A stretch of DNA of 64,000 nt from Phallusia mammillata (taxonomy: Eukaryota > Chordata > Ascidiacea > Phlebobranchia > Ascidiidae): the NCBI GenBank assembly GCA_003260075.1, contig QLIY01000029.1, positions 231,423 through 295,422 on the forward strand. Direction: 5' to 3'. A model generated the notes under the pieces. It searched no databases, was not told where the DNA came from, and was given only the letters and a program-made list of their open reading frames with translations. Made by a program: the position numbers and the translations under genes. Numbering within the stretch: position 1 is the first letter of the stretch; every line of letters starts with the position of its first letter. Below, in pieces: positions 1 to 12,384 of this stretch.

Positions 1-3000
1 TACAACCGAGTACAAGATAGCTGCCATCAGTACTGAACGAGGGCGAGACGAAATTGCAACGGCCTTCGAACTGTGTTCTCAATTTGCACGTGATACACTC
101 GGGGTCATCACTGGCTGTTTGTCCTCCATTCAATCTTCCCTTTCTTCTGTAAATTTGTCTATTTTCTGGGCCATCAAATGTTGACAGAAAGTATCTGTAT
201 GGTAAATGCGCATTGTTATAGCAATCCCACATGCAAACCGAGTACTGTAAAAACACTGACACGACCCACAAACGGCATAGTTCATTTGTCAGCTACATTC
301 TGTGCTGAACAAATGTTCCAGCTTCCAGGACCTGTTCTAAATGGGACAGACATTCGGGACAGAACCCGAACGTGAATGTTTTAAACAAGCCCGGTTTCGA
401 CTCGAAAGTTGATTGTATTGAGGCATAAATAAGCCCGATTGTAAAATAAGGTCTAGATCCCGTTTTATTCAAACTGAAGTCTTTCCCCCCCCCCTTGTCT
501 ATTTTCTGGGCCATCAAATGTTGACAGAAAGTATCTGTATGGAAAATGCGCATTGTTAGAGCAATCCCACATGCAAACCGAGTACTGTAAAAACACGGAC
601 ACGACCCATAAACGGCATAGTTCATTTGTTAGCTACATTCTGTGCTGAACAAATGTTCCAGCTTCCAGGACCTGTTGATCAGTTCTAAATGGGACAGACA
701 TTTGGGACCGAACCCGAACGTGAATGTTTTAAACAAGCCCGGTTTCGACTCGAAAGTTGATTGTATTGGGGCATAAATAAGCCCGATTGTAAAATCAGGT
801 CTAGATCCCGTTTTATTCAAACTTAAGTCTTCAAAACGGTCTTGGTTTGAAGCTGACATCACAATCGGCCTCATTTTTCATTGATTTAACAATCGACCTT
901 ATGTTACATTTTAACAATACATTAAGATTAAAGTAACTTACGCATAATCCGTGTCAGCATTGTACAACTCAATGGCTGGGTATGACGCGCTATATGACGT
1001 CACAGTGTAATCTCCTGACGTCAGAAACGTCCTTGCGTCCTGTTGAATATATTTTGAATTGTTAAACACTGAACAACTCAAATGAGTTCTTATTTTGTGA
1101 CCTACGTTTTCGTTTACTCTTGTCAAATGTTGGTATTGATTGTTAGGAAGAACCATAAAGAATTCGTCAGTGCTTTGACCAAATACCGGTATCCAATACG
1201 GACGACGTTGAAAAAGCCAACCATTCGGAGTGTTGTGATCAAATTTCTTCACAAAAATAGTTTGTTTGATCCCAGTACATTATAAAGTTTGTATGCCCAC
1301 ATGACTTTGTGTGCTTTCGCAAAACTTTTTATGTTGGGGTATTTGGCCATGTATTTTTTTCAGTATTACAGTAGTTTGCCAAGTTTGATGCGACCATGAA
1401 AAGATAGTCTATACAGTATACACTGATCTGTTCATCAGTCTAATGAGAAATATAAAGAAATATACGTAAAACGACATGTTCAGTCGTTAATGCAAATACT
1501 CGTGACATATTTGGTGACATAACGCTATACAATTTATACGTCTATACTATATATACGTTTCCACAATAGATTTTGATTCTATATCCTGACAATACTCACA
1601 TTTGGCCGTGTTTGAAAATGCATTTATCTTTAATTATTGGGTTTAGATTAATTAACCTTAGTTTTTGTAATCAAGGTAAATACCTTTGAGCAACTCCAGC
1701 TATCTGTTGCAGCTGGATCGCACATCAACATCACACTTCTGGTTTGCAGTCTGTCACACCACGTGACTGCAGCACGTGACGCGTTTGCCCACGTGACACG
1801 ACTGAAAAGATAGTCGCTACAAAAAAGAAAGAATAAAAACGTTGGACTCGCAAATATTTTGGTCTCAAACCTCCTTAAACTGCAGACCAAATGATAAAAT
1901 TAGTCAACTTATATTTTGTCCAAAGGAAAACCCAACCCAGTTTTTCATTATATTATTGCTTATGTTAGAATTTGCACCTGCTTGAGAGCTCTGTGGGAGC
2001 TGATATCTCAACGCTTATATTGGTTGCAATGTTATAGATAAACACTTTGTTTGTGGGCTGAGTGGTCCCCGCCTGAAGAACAACAACAAAATAGTAAAAC
2101 TAGAAGATATTTGGAAAACTAAAACTGAAATTTTTTGTAGTCATTCTACGTACCTTTGGATAGGATACGTCTATCATTTTTGGGTATTTTTCGCCGTCGA
2201 AGCGAGAAAATTCGATGTGATCACAATTGGAGTCGTCGAATTGAGCGAATGCCAAAAGTCCACCATCAGGGGAGAAGTACATTACGTTGTTGCTGGAAAT
2301 CATTTCCTCTGTTCGATAAACCACAAGATGTCAGTGCAGAGTTAAATATTATTTTTTAAGTGCGTTTCAAAAGGAAAACAAATCAAATTAAAAAATACTC
2401 GCAGAATAATATTATACCTAAAGGAATTTGTTTTGCGAATAAACTGGACGAGTATTTGTTGATCCAAATCAGACATTAATAGCATTATCCTTAAAGCCGA
2501 CCAAGGCTGCCAAGCACTTTAACATTTATGTGTGTTGGATTTTTGGCGAACGTGCTAAATATACACCTACACGACAGTGTCTTCTGTGTAAATATTTGCC
2601 AGCACCAGAAAACGACAAGCGTTCCTAAAATAATGAAAGATTTTGTTCATTTACCTTCATAAACCCAGTCAGGGATACCATTGTAAATATGATTGGCTCT
2701 TCCGTTGTATGTGACTTGTTGGTCTGGTGCGTCTACGTCAGCTCTATAATAGATGTTGAATCCTTGAACGTACGCCTGCACATAAAAGTAGATATTTGTG
2801 AGTGATGATAAAGACTTGTTATGTAGAAACCGTCTTGACATATTACCAATGCATTGCCACTCGGTGCCCAGGTGATGTATTGAGTATCATCAGGTAGTAC
2901 AATATCTGTTCGGAGGCCCCTTAAAATGCAACAAAATGTGATTAAGTACGTAAATACGTTGAAGAAAGTTCAGTTTTGTTTTGTAGTTGCAGTTTATGTT

Positions 3001-4617
3001 TCAAGGTTTTTTTGTTTGGGTTGTGACAAAAATGGTAGACAAACATTTTTCCCATTTTTTAGAGCAGGCAGAAAAGGAATAGTCAAAGTCAAGGCTATAC
3101 AAGCGCAAAACAATCTTCTGAAATGAAAAGTTTTGGAATCACATTTGGGGGCCACGATAGAATTGCAGCTAAAAAGTATAACATGCACATATTTTAGCTT
3201 CAACGGCGCAAGATTTTCAACCTACCTGAATGCAACGTCATACACCAGATACGTTCCATTGTACGAATGTCTCCATCCCTGCCGGTAAACAAATAAACTG
3301 TTATACACCATTTCATCGTGTCTGAACCTGCCAACACCATCATCTCACCTTCACGTAGTTTGTCAGTAGAAGTATGTATTCCTGAGTGGCTGAAACTTTG
3401 TACGAACGTGCTGCGTTGTCATTCTTCAAAACAGGATCAAAATTAGTTTATTTTTTGCCTCTGGATCTTACACCACATGATGCTTACATATACGCTTCCC
3501 GGCATCAACTCAACTTCACTGTCATCTGTAACATTCCGTTTCATAACGTTTCTGTTAGAATCCATGTAGATGTATTCATCTCCTGAAATTAAACTTAACG
3601 ATTTATTTCATGAAAATAACATGACATTTAGCCAAAATCTTAAGACTTAAAATGCCACTTTGGTTACAGTAGCACTATTCCTTGTTTGTAAGTTACAAGA
3701 CAATAAGCCAACCTCACAGTTTAACTTGTTTTACAAGCAAATATATGAAACAGTGGATTTCGCATCGTTTATCACAGACTTCACACGTTTTGAGCTGAAA
3801 TCAAGTCGAATGTTTTTGTTATTAGTATTAAGTTGAGAAATATTTGAGTTATACTTTACACCATTTAACTCAGTTTTCGAAAAAAAACCTCATGGTTTGT
3901 AAAAGGGTCTTACCTGAAATCCACCTTGGGCTTACAGAGCTATAGCTGAATTTACTGCTAAAAATATCGTTAAATTCAAACTTTGCCAAATCTTTTGTTG
4001 CCGCGTCGTCGATAACTGAACGTTTTGCTTCATGGTGATTATTACCACGGTGTCCTACAAAGAAATGCTACTTGATAAAAACGTGCATAAAAGTCGAATA
4101 TTTAGCAATGTTCCGAAGGTTATTAAACAAACAGCTAGAGGTTTAGTGCCTGGTTGTTTGGACTGAAATGTTTGGACTGAAAGGTCGGTTAGGCTACTGC
4201 CAAAGAAGATACTGGTGCTCTGAAATTCACGTAAATACTCGAGTTCAATTATACAACTAAATTTAATGGAACAGTCTAACTGTGCTTTGGTGAATCCAGT
4301 CCTTGCTATTGTTTTCACAATGTATCACCAATATTTAAAAGGGCGAACAAAATAAACATATTCAATCATCTGCAACGCTTGCGACGTTAGTTGCATTGCA
4401 TCTGTTATATTTGTAAAACCCTTATTTTGAAACATTCGTCTTATACCAAAAGTAGCAAATCCAAAAGAAAAAATGATGTCTCTAAAATCAGTTTTTGACA
4501 TGTAAAAGTAGCGCCTTAACACCATCATATGAAAATCTTACCTTTAAAGACATAACCCACCGCTGCAAACAGGATAAGTATAACAACAGCAACGAAAAAC
4601 CTCCTGGAATTCGCCAT
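1..4617 (-). CDS. Dipeptidyl peptidase 4-like membrane serine protease, 5' part (13 exons, runs off left edge)
   Basis: Type II membrane prolyl dipeptidase family (DPP4/FAP/DPP6/DPP10). Exons, all with GT-AG borders and matching phases: 4542-4617, 3914-4054, 3488-3582, 3349-3423, 3226-3278, 2847-2919, 2655-2775, 2154-2308, 1978-2072, 1684-1816, 1118-1246, 942-1039, <1-194; 1438 coding bases, 479 residues. The start codon precedes a short basic cytoplasmic tail and one hydrophobic segment (about residues 6-24). The rest is the beta-propeller: an SPRWIS-type blade strand, ITWAPSGNAL, YNGIPDWVYE continuing across the exon 7/8 border into a triple Glu (211-213; the double-Glu motif that binds the substrate N terminus in DPP4), then FSPDGGLLAFAQFDD, VTWAN and a CITC cysteine pair. 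The alpha/beta-hydrolase domain with the catalytic Ser lies outside, so activity cannot be judged. The Glu motif favours an active DPP4/FAP-type enzyme. Confidence 0.9.
155..831. repeat. Duplicated contig overlap around C tract 485-494
   Basis: Copy 1 is 155-484 and copy 2 is 495-831. They are near-identical, with scattered substitutions and a 5-base insertion in copy 2. Copy 1 ends and copy 2 begins exactly at the ten Cs. Confidence 0.9.
495..534 (-). pseudogene. Truncated duplicate of DPP4-like exon 13
   Basis: This repeats the 5' part of the exon at 1-194, with its acceptor, and is cut off exactly at the 10-C tract 485-494. It is part of the duplicated contig end 155-484 / 495-831 and is almost certainly an assembly copy rather than a second exon. 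Confidence 0.8.
1040..1117 (-). other. Short in-frame intron (78 nt) in the DPP4-like gene
   Basis: The segment has a GT donor (GTAAAC) and an AG acceptor (CAACAG), is a multiple of three and has no stop, so the reading frame runs through it. Skipping it joins HLTR to DARTFLTSG, which keeps the propeller spacing known from DPP4, so I read it as an intron. Retention would add 26 residues. Confidence 0.65.
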
Positions 4618-5964
4618 CCTAATTTTTTCTTGCTTTAAGACCAGTATCAGTGTGGAATAAAACTGACCTGAAACGTATGTGGCATGTTTGTGCTGCAAAT
4701 CCCTGCTTCATTACCTGGTTAATATTTTACCTATGTCAGCCTCGTTGCATTTCAGCGCTTTTTTGTTCTTGTGGGAAAACAGTCAGCTATTGACAAGCTT
4801 GTGTTCCAATGCTTACACACACACATGCGTTTTGTAGCAGGCCCAATAACATGCTGATTACGTTTAAGCACAAAGTGAAATGTCAACCTTGGAAGTAAGA
4901 TTATGTGTACATCGGTCTTGCATACGTTAATAGGAATAATGCCCATGAGTTCCTTTGCCTACTATCAAAAGGATTGACTGCTTTTCAGTATATTCTTCTG
5001 CTTGGGTGTGACAGTTTTTAGACGCTTTTAAATAATTACTGTATGTATTGGTTATAATTTGCGGCTACATTACCAGTATCTCGCGTAACACCTGTATTTG
5101 AAGGTCATACACGAGCACTGTTGTAATTGAAACTGATTTGCACTCAATTCATTCCTTGGTAACAAATCGAAATCTGCTCTATGTCGCTACAGTGCGTTAT
5201 CTTGCAAGTCCTCAAAACAACAATACACCCCCAAGCACAACACGCAGGTTGACTAATCTCGTTTCATTGATTGTTCCATACTTTTCGAGGGCGTGAGTCT
5301 CAGATTGGTTGGCTGGTTGATTAAACTAGAATAGGACTTTGAAGCTGCGTTGTTTAAAAGTGGCCTAGTTTGGATTGGTGAAAACATACTTTTACTGCAA
5401 CAAATGACAAGCACTTGCAATCTACAGACCAGTTCATGTCTTGGTAAGTTTATATTTTTGTTTTGGCACATTTATGTCACTAAAAAGTGACAAATTTAAA
5501 TTTTCTTTAAATTTTAACTGCTTGGTACAAGTACAGTAAGTAAACCAACATGTGAATTTCATATTTTTATGTTATGAAACATGTCGGATAATGGGTGATT
5601 ATATTTGTTTTTGTTTTGGTTGATGTAAAACCAAATTGAAACAACGTAAGAAAGCAACACTCAAATTGATGACAAATAAAGCGGCTGCGGTATAAGTGAC
5701 AACACTGTCGCGATAGTTGCGGGTACCTAGGACACTTGATGCTCAAACCAGTTTGACAAAATGGGTTAAAATTTTACTGATAAACAAGGTTCAATTTCTA
5801 ACACATTTATTTTAACTTGGCTTAACACGTAAATGAGCATCAAAATATTCATATTCAAGATTTTGGGGGCAACCAACCTACTTCTCATAAAGCACTTACA
5901 CACGGTTAGCATGTACCATAAGCGACCGTTTAAAGTGCAAAACTATATCACTAACAAACATTGG
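4618..5964. other. Intergenic, no gene seen
   Basis: This lies between the divergent start of the DPP4-like gene and the 3' end of the next minus-strand gene. I see no convincing exon or repeat. The part next to 4617 should hold the DPP4-like promoter; no clear TATA element stands out. Confidence 0.6.
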
Positions 5965-7890
5965 TCACGTATCATAGCGAATTTTTGAATACGGTTCCTC
6001 AACAGTAACAAATCCATAATGATAATCGTCGATACCGACTTCAACACTTTGGGGTTGAAAATCCTCTGGTGGATTTACCATTTCAAGATCAGCTATTGCA
6101 TTATACGTGGTAATGTTGCATGTTAAAGAATGATTTTGATCGTCCACGACAATCTCTGTGGGTTCTGTGTTGTAGCATCGACCTATGTTTAATTTCGAAC
6201 CATCCTTCAAATGCATGTCCAGCCAAATTCCTACATAGCCGACTTGAAACCCGCCGGTAACAGCTGTTACATTGAATCGCAGTTTCAAAATGGAAGCTGT
6301 TGGCGCTGTTTCATGTTTGTCGCTGGTTTGCTTGTCTTTGTTGAGTGTTTGCACTGTGAGATGGTAAACTGTACCAAAAACGTAAATAAGTTTATTAGGT
6401 GAAGTTACCAAGTCACAAAGGTCGGCAACGAAGTTATAATAATAATTGTTACATCTCTACGTTCAATTTTGCACTATTAACTTTGCATTATTTCCCCTGC
6501 TATGACGACACAATCACTAACATGTGCGTCACAGTAAAATTGGAAGGCTATTGTCTATGGGTTATAATAGTCAGTTCATTTACTGTATAACATGGCAGAA
6601 TGAGAAAACTGCTTCTTAAATCCGTTGTGTTGCATTTTTTAGAGAAATATAACGCTAAAAATGAATGTTATTGTGACGACAGACTTCTTGAAGTTAACAT
6701 TATTTCCTGTGAATGTCGGTGAGTGTTTTTGTAACTTGTGGCCTAATTTAAGTTATGGTTAAAGATGTGACTCATGGCATGCCGTATTTTCCTACGTTGC
6801 TTACAGTGATTGTTTCATCATTTAAACAGGTATTACGTGAACTGCACTTGTGGGTCAGGGCATTTTTTGTGAGTTGACATTTGTAAATGTGTTTCGTTTT
6901 CTTGTTTAGAAAACCGTTTTGGTCCCAGTTTCGTTCCTGATTGTGAACGACGTTGTGGTTGTTACCGCTGTTGTCGCTGTGGGTTGTTACACAAGATTCG
7001 GGAGTTATATAGGTGGGGCGTGTTTCGAGACAAACCCTGTTGTTACTTGTTAAGGGCTCAGCCGTGCAAGTCGGCCGTTCTGATTGCTTTGCGGGTCGAC
7101 CGTACTAATATCGTATTGCAATTTTACCTCATTGTAATAAATTACAGCTGTTTAACAGGGCAAATCTTTAATTCAAACCAAAAAATCCACCAAACGGTTT
7201 TTGTACATATTGTAAAAGTAAAGAATGCTTTTGAGCTTACGTTGCGAACGTTTTGCGTTTCGACAAAAGTATACCAACCTGGACGCATATCAAACCGGTG
7301 CATCCAAAATATACAGGATCGCTTGAATCACTTGGATCGCTTGGTACACCTTCATACAACTAGGAGTGCCTTTATATCGCTTGGTGCACCTTAATATCGC
7401 TTCGTTCACCATAATATCGCCTGGTGCACCTTCATAATACTAGGTGCAATCGCTTTGATGTAAAATGCAAATCACACTACACGAAAAAGGCAGCCAGCGA
7501 TCCATGTGAATGTGATTGTTTATGTCGATATAAATGAGCACTAAGCTACCAAAATGTAAGCGATATTAGGGTGTATCGGGCGATATTAGGGTACACCAAG
7601 CGACGTTTAGGTGCACCAAGCGATACAAGGGTGCACCAAGCGATATTAAGGTGCACCAAGCGATATAAAGGTGCACCAAGCGATATAAAGGTGCACCAAG
7701 CGATCCAACTGATCCAAGCGATCCTGTACATTTTAGATGCACCCATATCAAACACAAAACGTATTAAGAACAAAACTTGTATAACATCTAATGTACCTGG
7801 ATAATAGCTTGCTACTGTACAGAATTGTAACCACAGCGCCACAATCCATAGAGCTAATGGAAAATACTGGGTGGTACACTTTGCAGCCAT
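5965..7890 (-). CDS. Small secreted protein of unknown function, two exons
   Basis: Exon 1 (7797-7890) encodes 31 residues forming a signal peptide: a short polar start, then a hydrophobic core rich in Leu, Trp and Ala ending near CTVAS-YYP. Exon 2 (5965-6368) follows in exact phase (G|TT gives Val) and ends at a TGA, giving 165 residues. Borders are CCAG|GTACAT and GGTACAG|TTTACC. The mature part starts YHLTVQT, has three N-glycosylation sequons (NVT, NHS, NIT), two Cys and a likely beta-strand pattern (ILKLRFNV, GYVGIWLDMHL). This faintly recalls PLAT-like beta sandwiches, but I do not recognise the family. The 1.4-kb intron contains a foldback repeat. A 38-base GT-AG bounded stretch at 7255-7292 would break the frame if included, so I leave it out. 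Confidence 0.6.
7297..7743. mobile_element. Foldback element with tandem-repeat arms
   Basis: The left arm (about 7297-7445) and right arm (about 7559-7743) are inverted relative to each other. The outer part, containing ACAGGATCGCTTG, is a near-match inverted pair. Inward of it both arms hold tandem copies of a 20-base unit (CGATATTAAGGTGCACCAAG): about seven regular copies on the right and about six degraded copies in reverse orientation on the left. A spacer of about 110 bases lies between. The arrangement resembles Foldback (FB) transposons, which have long terminal inverted repeats built of short tandem repeats. No transposase and no clear target-site duplication were seen. Confidence 0.65.
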
Positions 7891-10800
7891 AGACTTGAAT
7901 TTCTAACTTAAACATGCATATTTGTCTGTAATATAAAACAACATATTTAGTAACGAAATTTCGTTTGTCATTGTCGAAAAAGTAAAGCGGTATTTTTCCA
8001 AGCGTAATATATCTTGTATTTTTGGAACGAACTTAAACAAACAGGTAGCTTAACCTAATTGTATTGTAGAAACCTGTATGGAAGGTGCTTTAAAATAGCC
8101 TGCCTAAATTAAACGTCAAAATCCAATTTCGGAGCGACGACTGACCATAAATGCCCGTCCTAGTAGTTATTACTTTACTTAGAACTGTATCCAACTCTCG
8201 AGGGATATTTTGTGTTCCTGGTTGCTAAAGTAACAATGCGACAAATAAACAATACCCACACTTCAAACTAAATGGCTTCAAATCTTTTTTTGAAAATCTC
8301 TGCAAGAACAATTTGGCGATCAAATCACTACTGATATATCAGTGGTAAATACAGGACTCTACTGAAGTCTTCATTCAACTGTTCTTAGTCTACATACAAA
8401 AATGTGCCATATTAAAACGCTGCTTGAAAGTACGGCAATATAATAGTGGCAACAATATTTGTTTTGACTGGCACAGGAAAACAGGAAAACATATGCTTGG
8501 CGCAACGGTTGGCCGTTCACGCTAAACTGAACACGTCCGATGGGGTACGAATGCGATACAGTTTACCAGCACTTACTAACACAAACGACACTTTGTTTTA
8601 ACGCTTGTCATATTTGAATCGCTTAACAAGCAGAGTGCCATTAAAATCTGTACCTGATTTTATAACCATTATGTACGTCAATTTATTACCATGTTAATTC
8701 TTACAAGAATTTGCGAGATTGGCTTTGGATGACTAAGTGAAGTAAACATTTGCTCATACTCACAGCTTCAAAGCCATGTATATATAATGTATAACTTGAC
8801 GGCGTAGCTGCAGCGCGTTTATCTATGATCCACTAACTGTGCCCTTCACTATTTTACGCTTAATAACGTTTTAACGCAACATAGCTGTTATGACTTGATT
8901 GCTGTTTTGCAGAAACGTTACACGTTATCTACGTCAAAGTCCAAGTAAAAACAATGTTAGAACAAGTATTGTTCAATCATTTACTTTCTACCCCTTTGTT
9001 AGCTTTGACTTTTCTTTACCACCTGTTGACCTAGCGGTAAAAGCTACTTTAACAACAATTTGAAAATGCTCGAAACAGTTGAATAATCATATCAAAGTCT
9101 AGCCTGAAACAAGCTTCAATCGTTAACTGCCAGTTAGCAAAGCTTTTTGATTGAAAGAAAACTCACACAGTCTGTACGAATGAGTAGCTACCGTCACGCT
9201 TAGTTAGACTCCAATGCCTCAATCACGTGGCTTCACATGGCTGATTTTGGCTTCAACTCTGGAGACATCGTACATTGATTTGCCCCATTGTTAAGTGTAC
9301 AGCAACTGGTCTTATTTCATGCGCTGTTTCAACGTTGTTAAGCTTGAGCGAAGTTGGAGTGGATATTGAAACACTCGAAGTAACTGCATTTTGTTGCTGA
9401 CATCGATAAGGCTTGAAGTGTTGTTCACGAGAGATTGGCCGACCGAAATAGGACGTCTATACGTCAGTACACAGACACTTCTGCCATAAGAACTAGGTCA
9501 CAAAACAGCAAATATTTGGATGTCTGATTATTTCATTCGTGTGTGTGTGCAAAATACGTTTCTTGCTCACTAATATTTTAAATTCTACAAAACTTTGGTG
9601 ACTTAGCTGCATTGCGTTCAACCTTAAACTACCAATTGTTCCTTCCACTGGTTTCAATTGTTCCTTCCACGCAAAAAAGCACTAACTTCAAGTAGCTTTT
9701 TTCGGCTCGGTCTCTTTCCAGTACAATTGTGTCGCCTTTTTTATTGCACCAAGCGATATAAACTCGCTTTGCTGGAATGCGCTTGCCACTCAAGACCTTA
9801 GCTCATTTTAGTATGTTTATCTACCTACTTTTACATGTCCATTAATTTCCTGAATATATACACCCTGGATTGTAGGGTGTAGCCTACTTCTATAATGTTG
9901 TAGCTAGGTATCAGCATATACTGTTCGTGTCGCCAATTGGACATAATTTGACTAATTTCTGCAATTTCTGCACTGTTAGTCAATTATTATTTCACGATAA
10001 GGAAACGACAGTCCCAAAGCTAAAAATGTACTCATAGTCATGTAACCATGCAAAAAACGTTAACCTATTTCAATGAAGAAAACGGTACAAACAGTATTTT
10101 GACTAAGTGCAAACTCTACCATTAATCATTTTGCATGGTTGCAAGGTCATAAAACTATACTGTTGTATAATGAGTCTATACTCTATGTGATAATTATAGT
10201 ATTACGCAACACATATTGCACGCAGTTTTTTGCAAACACCATGAGCTGCTATTGTCCCTCCTGACTACACAACGAACTGCTGATATTAGCCAGTAATATT
10301 CACACCAGCATAACAGACGCAAGCATTTAACCACTAACTTCCTGCTGTTTGCCATTACTGGTCCCGTCACGAGTAACACAGCATACGATTTTCTCGTCGT
10401 CGCACGAAATATAAATTCATAGTACAAAGTCCGTAAGACTGGACGTATTTATCTATTGATTGTATTTTATCGTTTAAAAAGAGGCGTGACCAACACGGTT
10501 TTTTTTTTCTTCTGTTAAACCTAATAATGTCATTTCGATATTTGAATTGTTAATTTAAAAATTGAATACAGTTAAAAAAGTGCTCGTAGAAGCTTAGCTA
10601 GTAAACCGGAAATTTATTTACAGATCGTTCTGTGGAAGAATTCAAGAAAGTATTTTGGAACCATCAGCAAACAATCAAATGTGACAGAACATGTTCAGAA
10701 CATTATAAAAGGTATAAGACCTCATTTTTGATTCAATTTTGTTCTAGTTTTTATACGTTATGTACGACTGACTTTGGTTTAGGCGGTGTTCCTGACCAAG

Positions 10801-12240
10801 ACGGTGTGAAAGCCTAGATACAGTTGACAGTATATAGTGTTTGCTGTTAAAGTTTGCTGTTAAAACGGTAGTGGTTTAAGCGCAAAAAAGATGTAATTCT
10901 GTTATGAGAACTTGTGTTGTTCTGTGTCAGAAACTTGAATTGACTTGCTTCCTGCAAAACAAAAGCAGACAACAAACGTAGTTTTTTTCTCCCAGCACAA
11001 AAACAAACAAACAATAACTGTACCGCGCGGTGTCACTGTAGAGCAATTCTCTGCTTCACTTTTGGTTGGTGGTTTGCCGGATATTTGCAGTGTTGATGTT
11101 TTGTTGCTCTTCCGTAATTGCTCCTCTTCCGTAATATCGCGTGTTGTCAGTTTGTATAGCTCGTTTGCTATTACTTTGACCTGAACAACACAACTTTATT
11201 GCTCTGTGAACCATTTTTTGTACCCCAAATTATGATGTAATTTAAAAACTTGTGTCAGCATTTTTAAAATTGCGAAACATAAATTTGAAAGAACACACGC
11301 AAGGAGACAAAATACACAAATTTATCTGTCAGATTTTGCCGAGAAAACAATCAGGGACGATAATAAAGCCTGTTGATTTACCCTAAAGCCGTTAACCATA
11401 CATCAACATGCCTCATTAACTTCGTGCTTGATCCCCGAAACTAAATGGTTTGTCAGTGCCCAAGTGTCTCATTGAAAAGGCTGGTTAAAAAATCAGGTAG
11501 CAGCAGCCGCTTGTAAACAGAAATTCGGTCTGTGTGGGCAAATTTCATCACTTCTACCATGAAATGCAAACGGTTGTACTTTAACCTGTTGTGGACCTGC
11601 GCGCGTCAGATCTGTCTTGTTAAACAGTCTTCAGTTTGCGGTGATTACCCTTCGACCTCATAATTGCAGACCAGGCAGTTTTTTTGGGCTGCGGGGGTCT
11701 ATAACAACAACACCTGGGCTAATGACGCACAGGTTATGCAAGAGGTCAAACAAGGCCCCAAGCAACAAAAAAAAAACTAAGAGACCCGGCAAAAAGTACT
11801 AATCCTCTCAGGTATTTTATTTCAACAATGGAATTTGCTGACAAAATACATGCACAATTAAAGTGTTTGTCCAAAATAACGTTTTTACAACGTAAGTATT
11901 GACAAACGTCTTCTTAAATGAGAAGCTCGCGCTTCCCAAAGGACAAAAACACCCCGGATTTTACACTACGTTAGAGTAAATACTTAACATGTGCGACACA
12001 CCAATATAATTTGTACACGGTGCATTAAACGTTTCAGGACCAAGTATAGACCCTGATAGGCTCTTCTGTTGTTTTGACATGTGGGTTAACGCGCACCGGT
12101 TCAATATGCTTTGAAATGGAGAATTAAGGGGTTTAACTGCCTGAAACTATTTCGTCATTTGTTTCCCAAACGGTTGGGAGTAGTTTTTCTTTGTTTGCAA
12201 TTCAACCTGACAGTTGCGGTCGATGCACAACTCCTTTCAG
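7891..12240. other. Gene-free stretch
   Basis: I see no exon with support on either strand. Diverged dispersed repeats sharing 'agctgcagcgcgtt' and a CCACTnnnTTT-type core occur near 8808-8910 and 9601-9680 and again at 25541-25725. One solitary copy of the foldback unit (GCACCAAGCGATATAA) is at about 9746. Confidence 0.5.
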
Positions 12241-12366
12241 ATCTTAGAAGACCTGAGAATAACTTTTAAAGCTGGTGAAACAACAGCAGTGGTTGGACCA
12301 AGTGGAATGGGAAAGAGTACTATTTTGCAGTTAGCCCAGAGGTTCTATGACCCCGACAAGGGCGTG
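12241..12366 (+). CDS. Orphan ABC-transporter exon with Walker A (ABCB/MDR type), fragment
   Basis: The exon has acceptor CTTTCAG and donor GTG|GTATGT, phase 0 at both ends, 42 codons. It encodes [19 protein letters not shown] followed by the Walker A loop GPSGMGKST and then LQRFYDP-like QRFYDPDKG, as at the start of an ABCB nucleotide-binding domain. A slightly longer exon from 12214 is possible (acceptor CTGACAG). No other ABC exon (signature motif, Walker B, transmembrane exons) was found within several kb. A single n at 12384 and duplicated contig ends follow directly, so the rest of the gene may be missing or misplaced; it could also be a gene fragment. Confidence 0.75.
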
Positions 12367-12384
12367 GTATGTACAAAGTTGTGN

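Noticed and set aside
485-494. C tracts considered as tailing, i-motif or recombination signals
   Set aside because: Constant length, single-strand orientation and exact position between duplicated ends point to an assembly convention.
7255-7292. Possible 38-base middle exon of the small secreted gene (GWYTFVETQNVRN)
   Set aside because: It has splice-like borders but would shift the frame; joining exon 1 directly to exon 2 is in phase.
6984-7394. 136-codon open frame on the + strand
   Set aside because: It runs into the foldback arm, has no recognised domain, and lies in the intron of a minus-strand gene.
7559-7700. Regular 20-base repeats considered as a CRISPR-like array
   Set aside because: Units are contiguous with no unique spacers, and the DNA is animal nuclear sequence.
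7546-7804. Open frames with a repeated YRLVHL/ISLGAP pattern
   Set aside because: They are translations of the 20-base foldback repeat within an intron, open in several frames on both strands.
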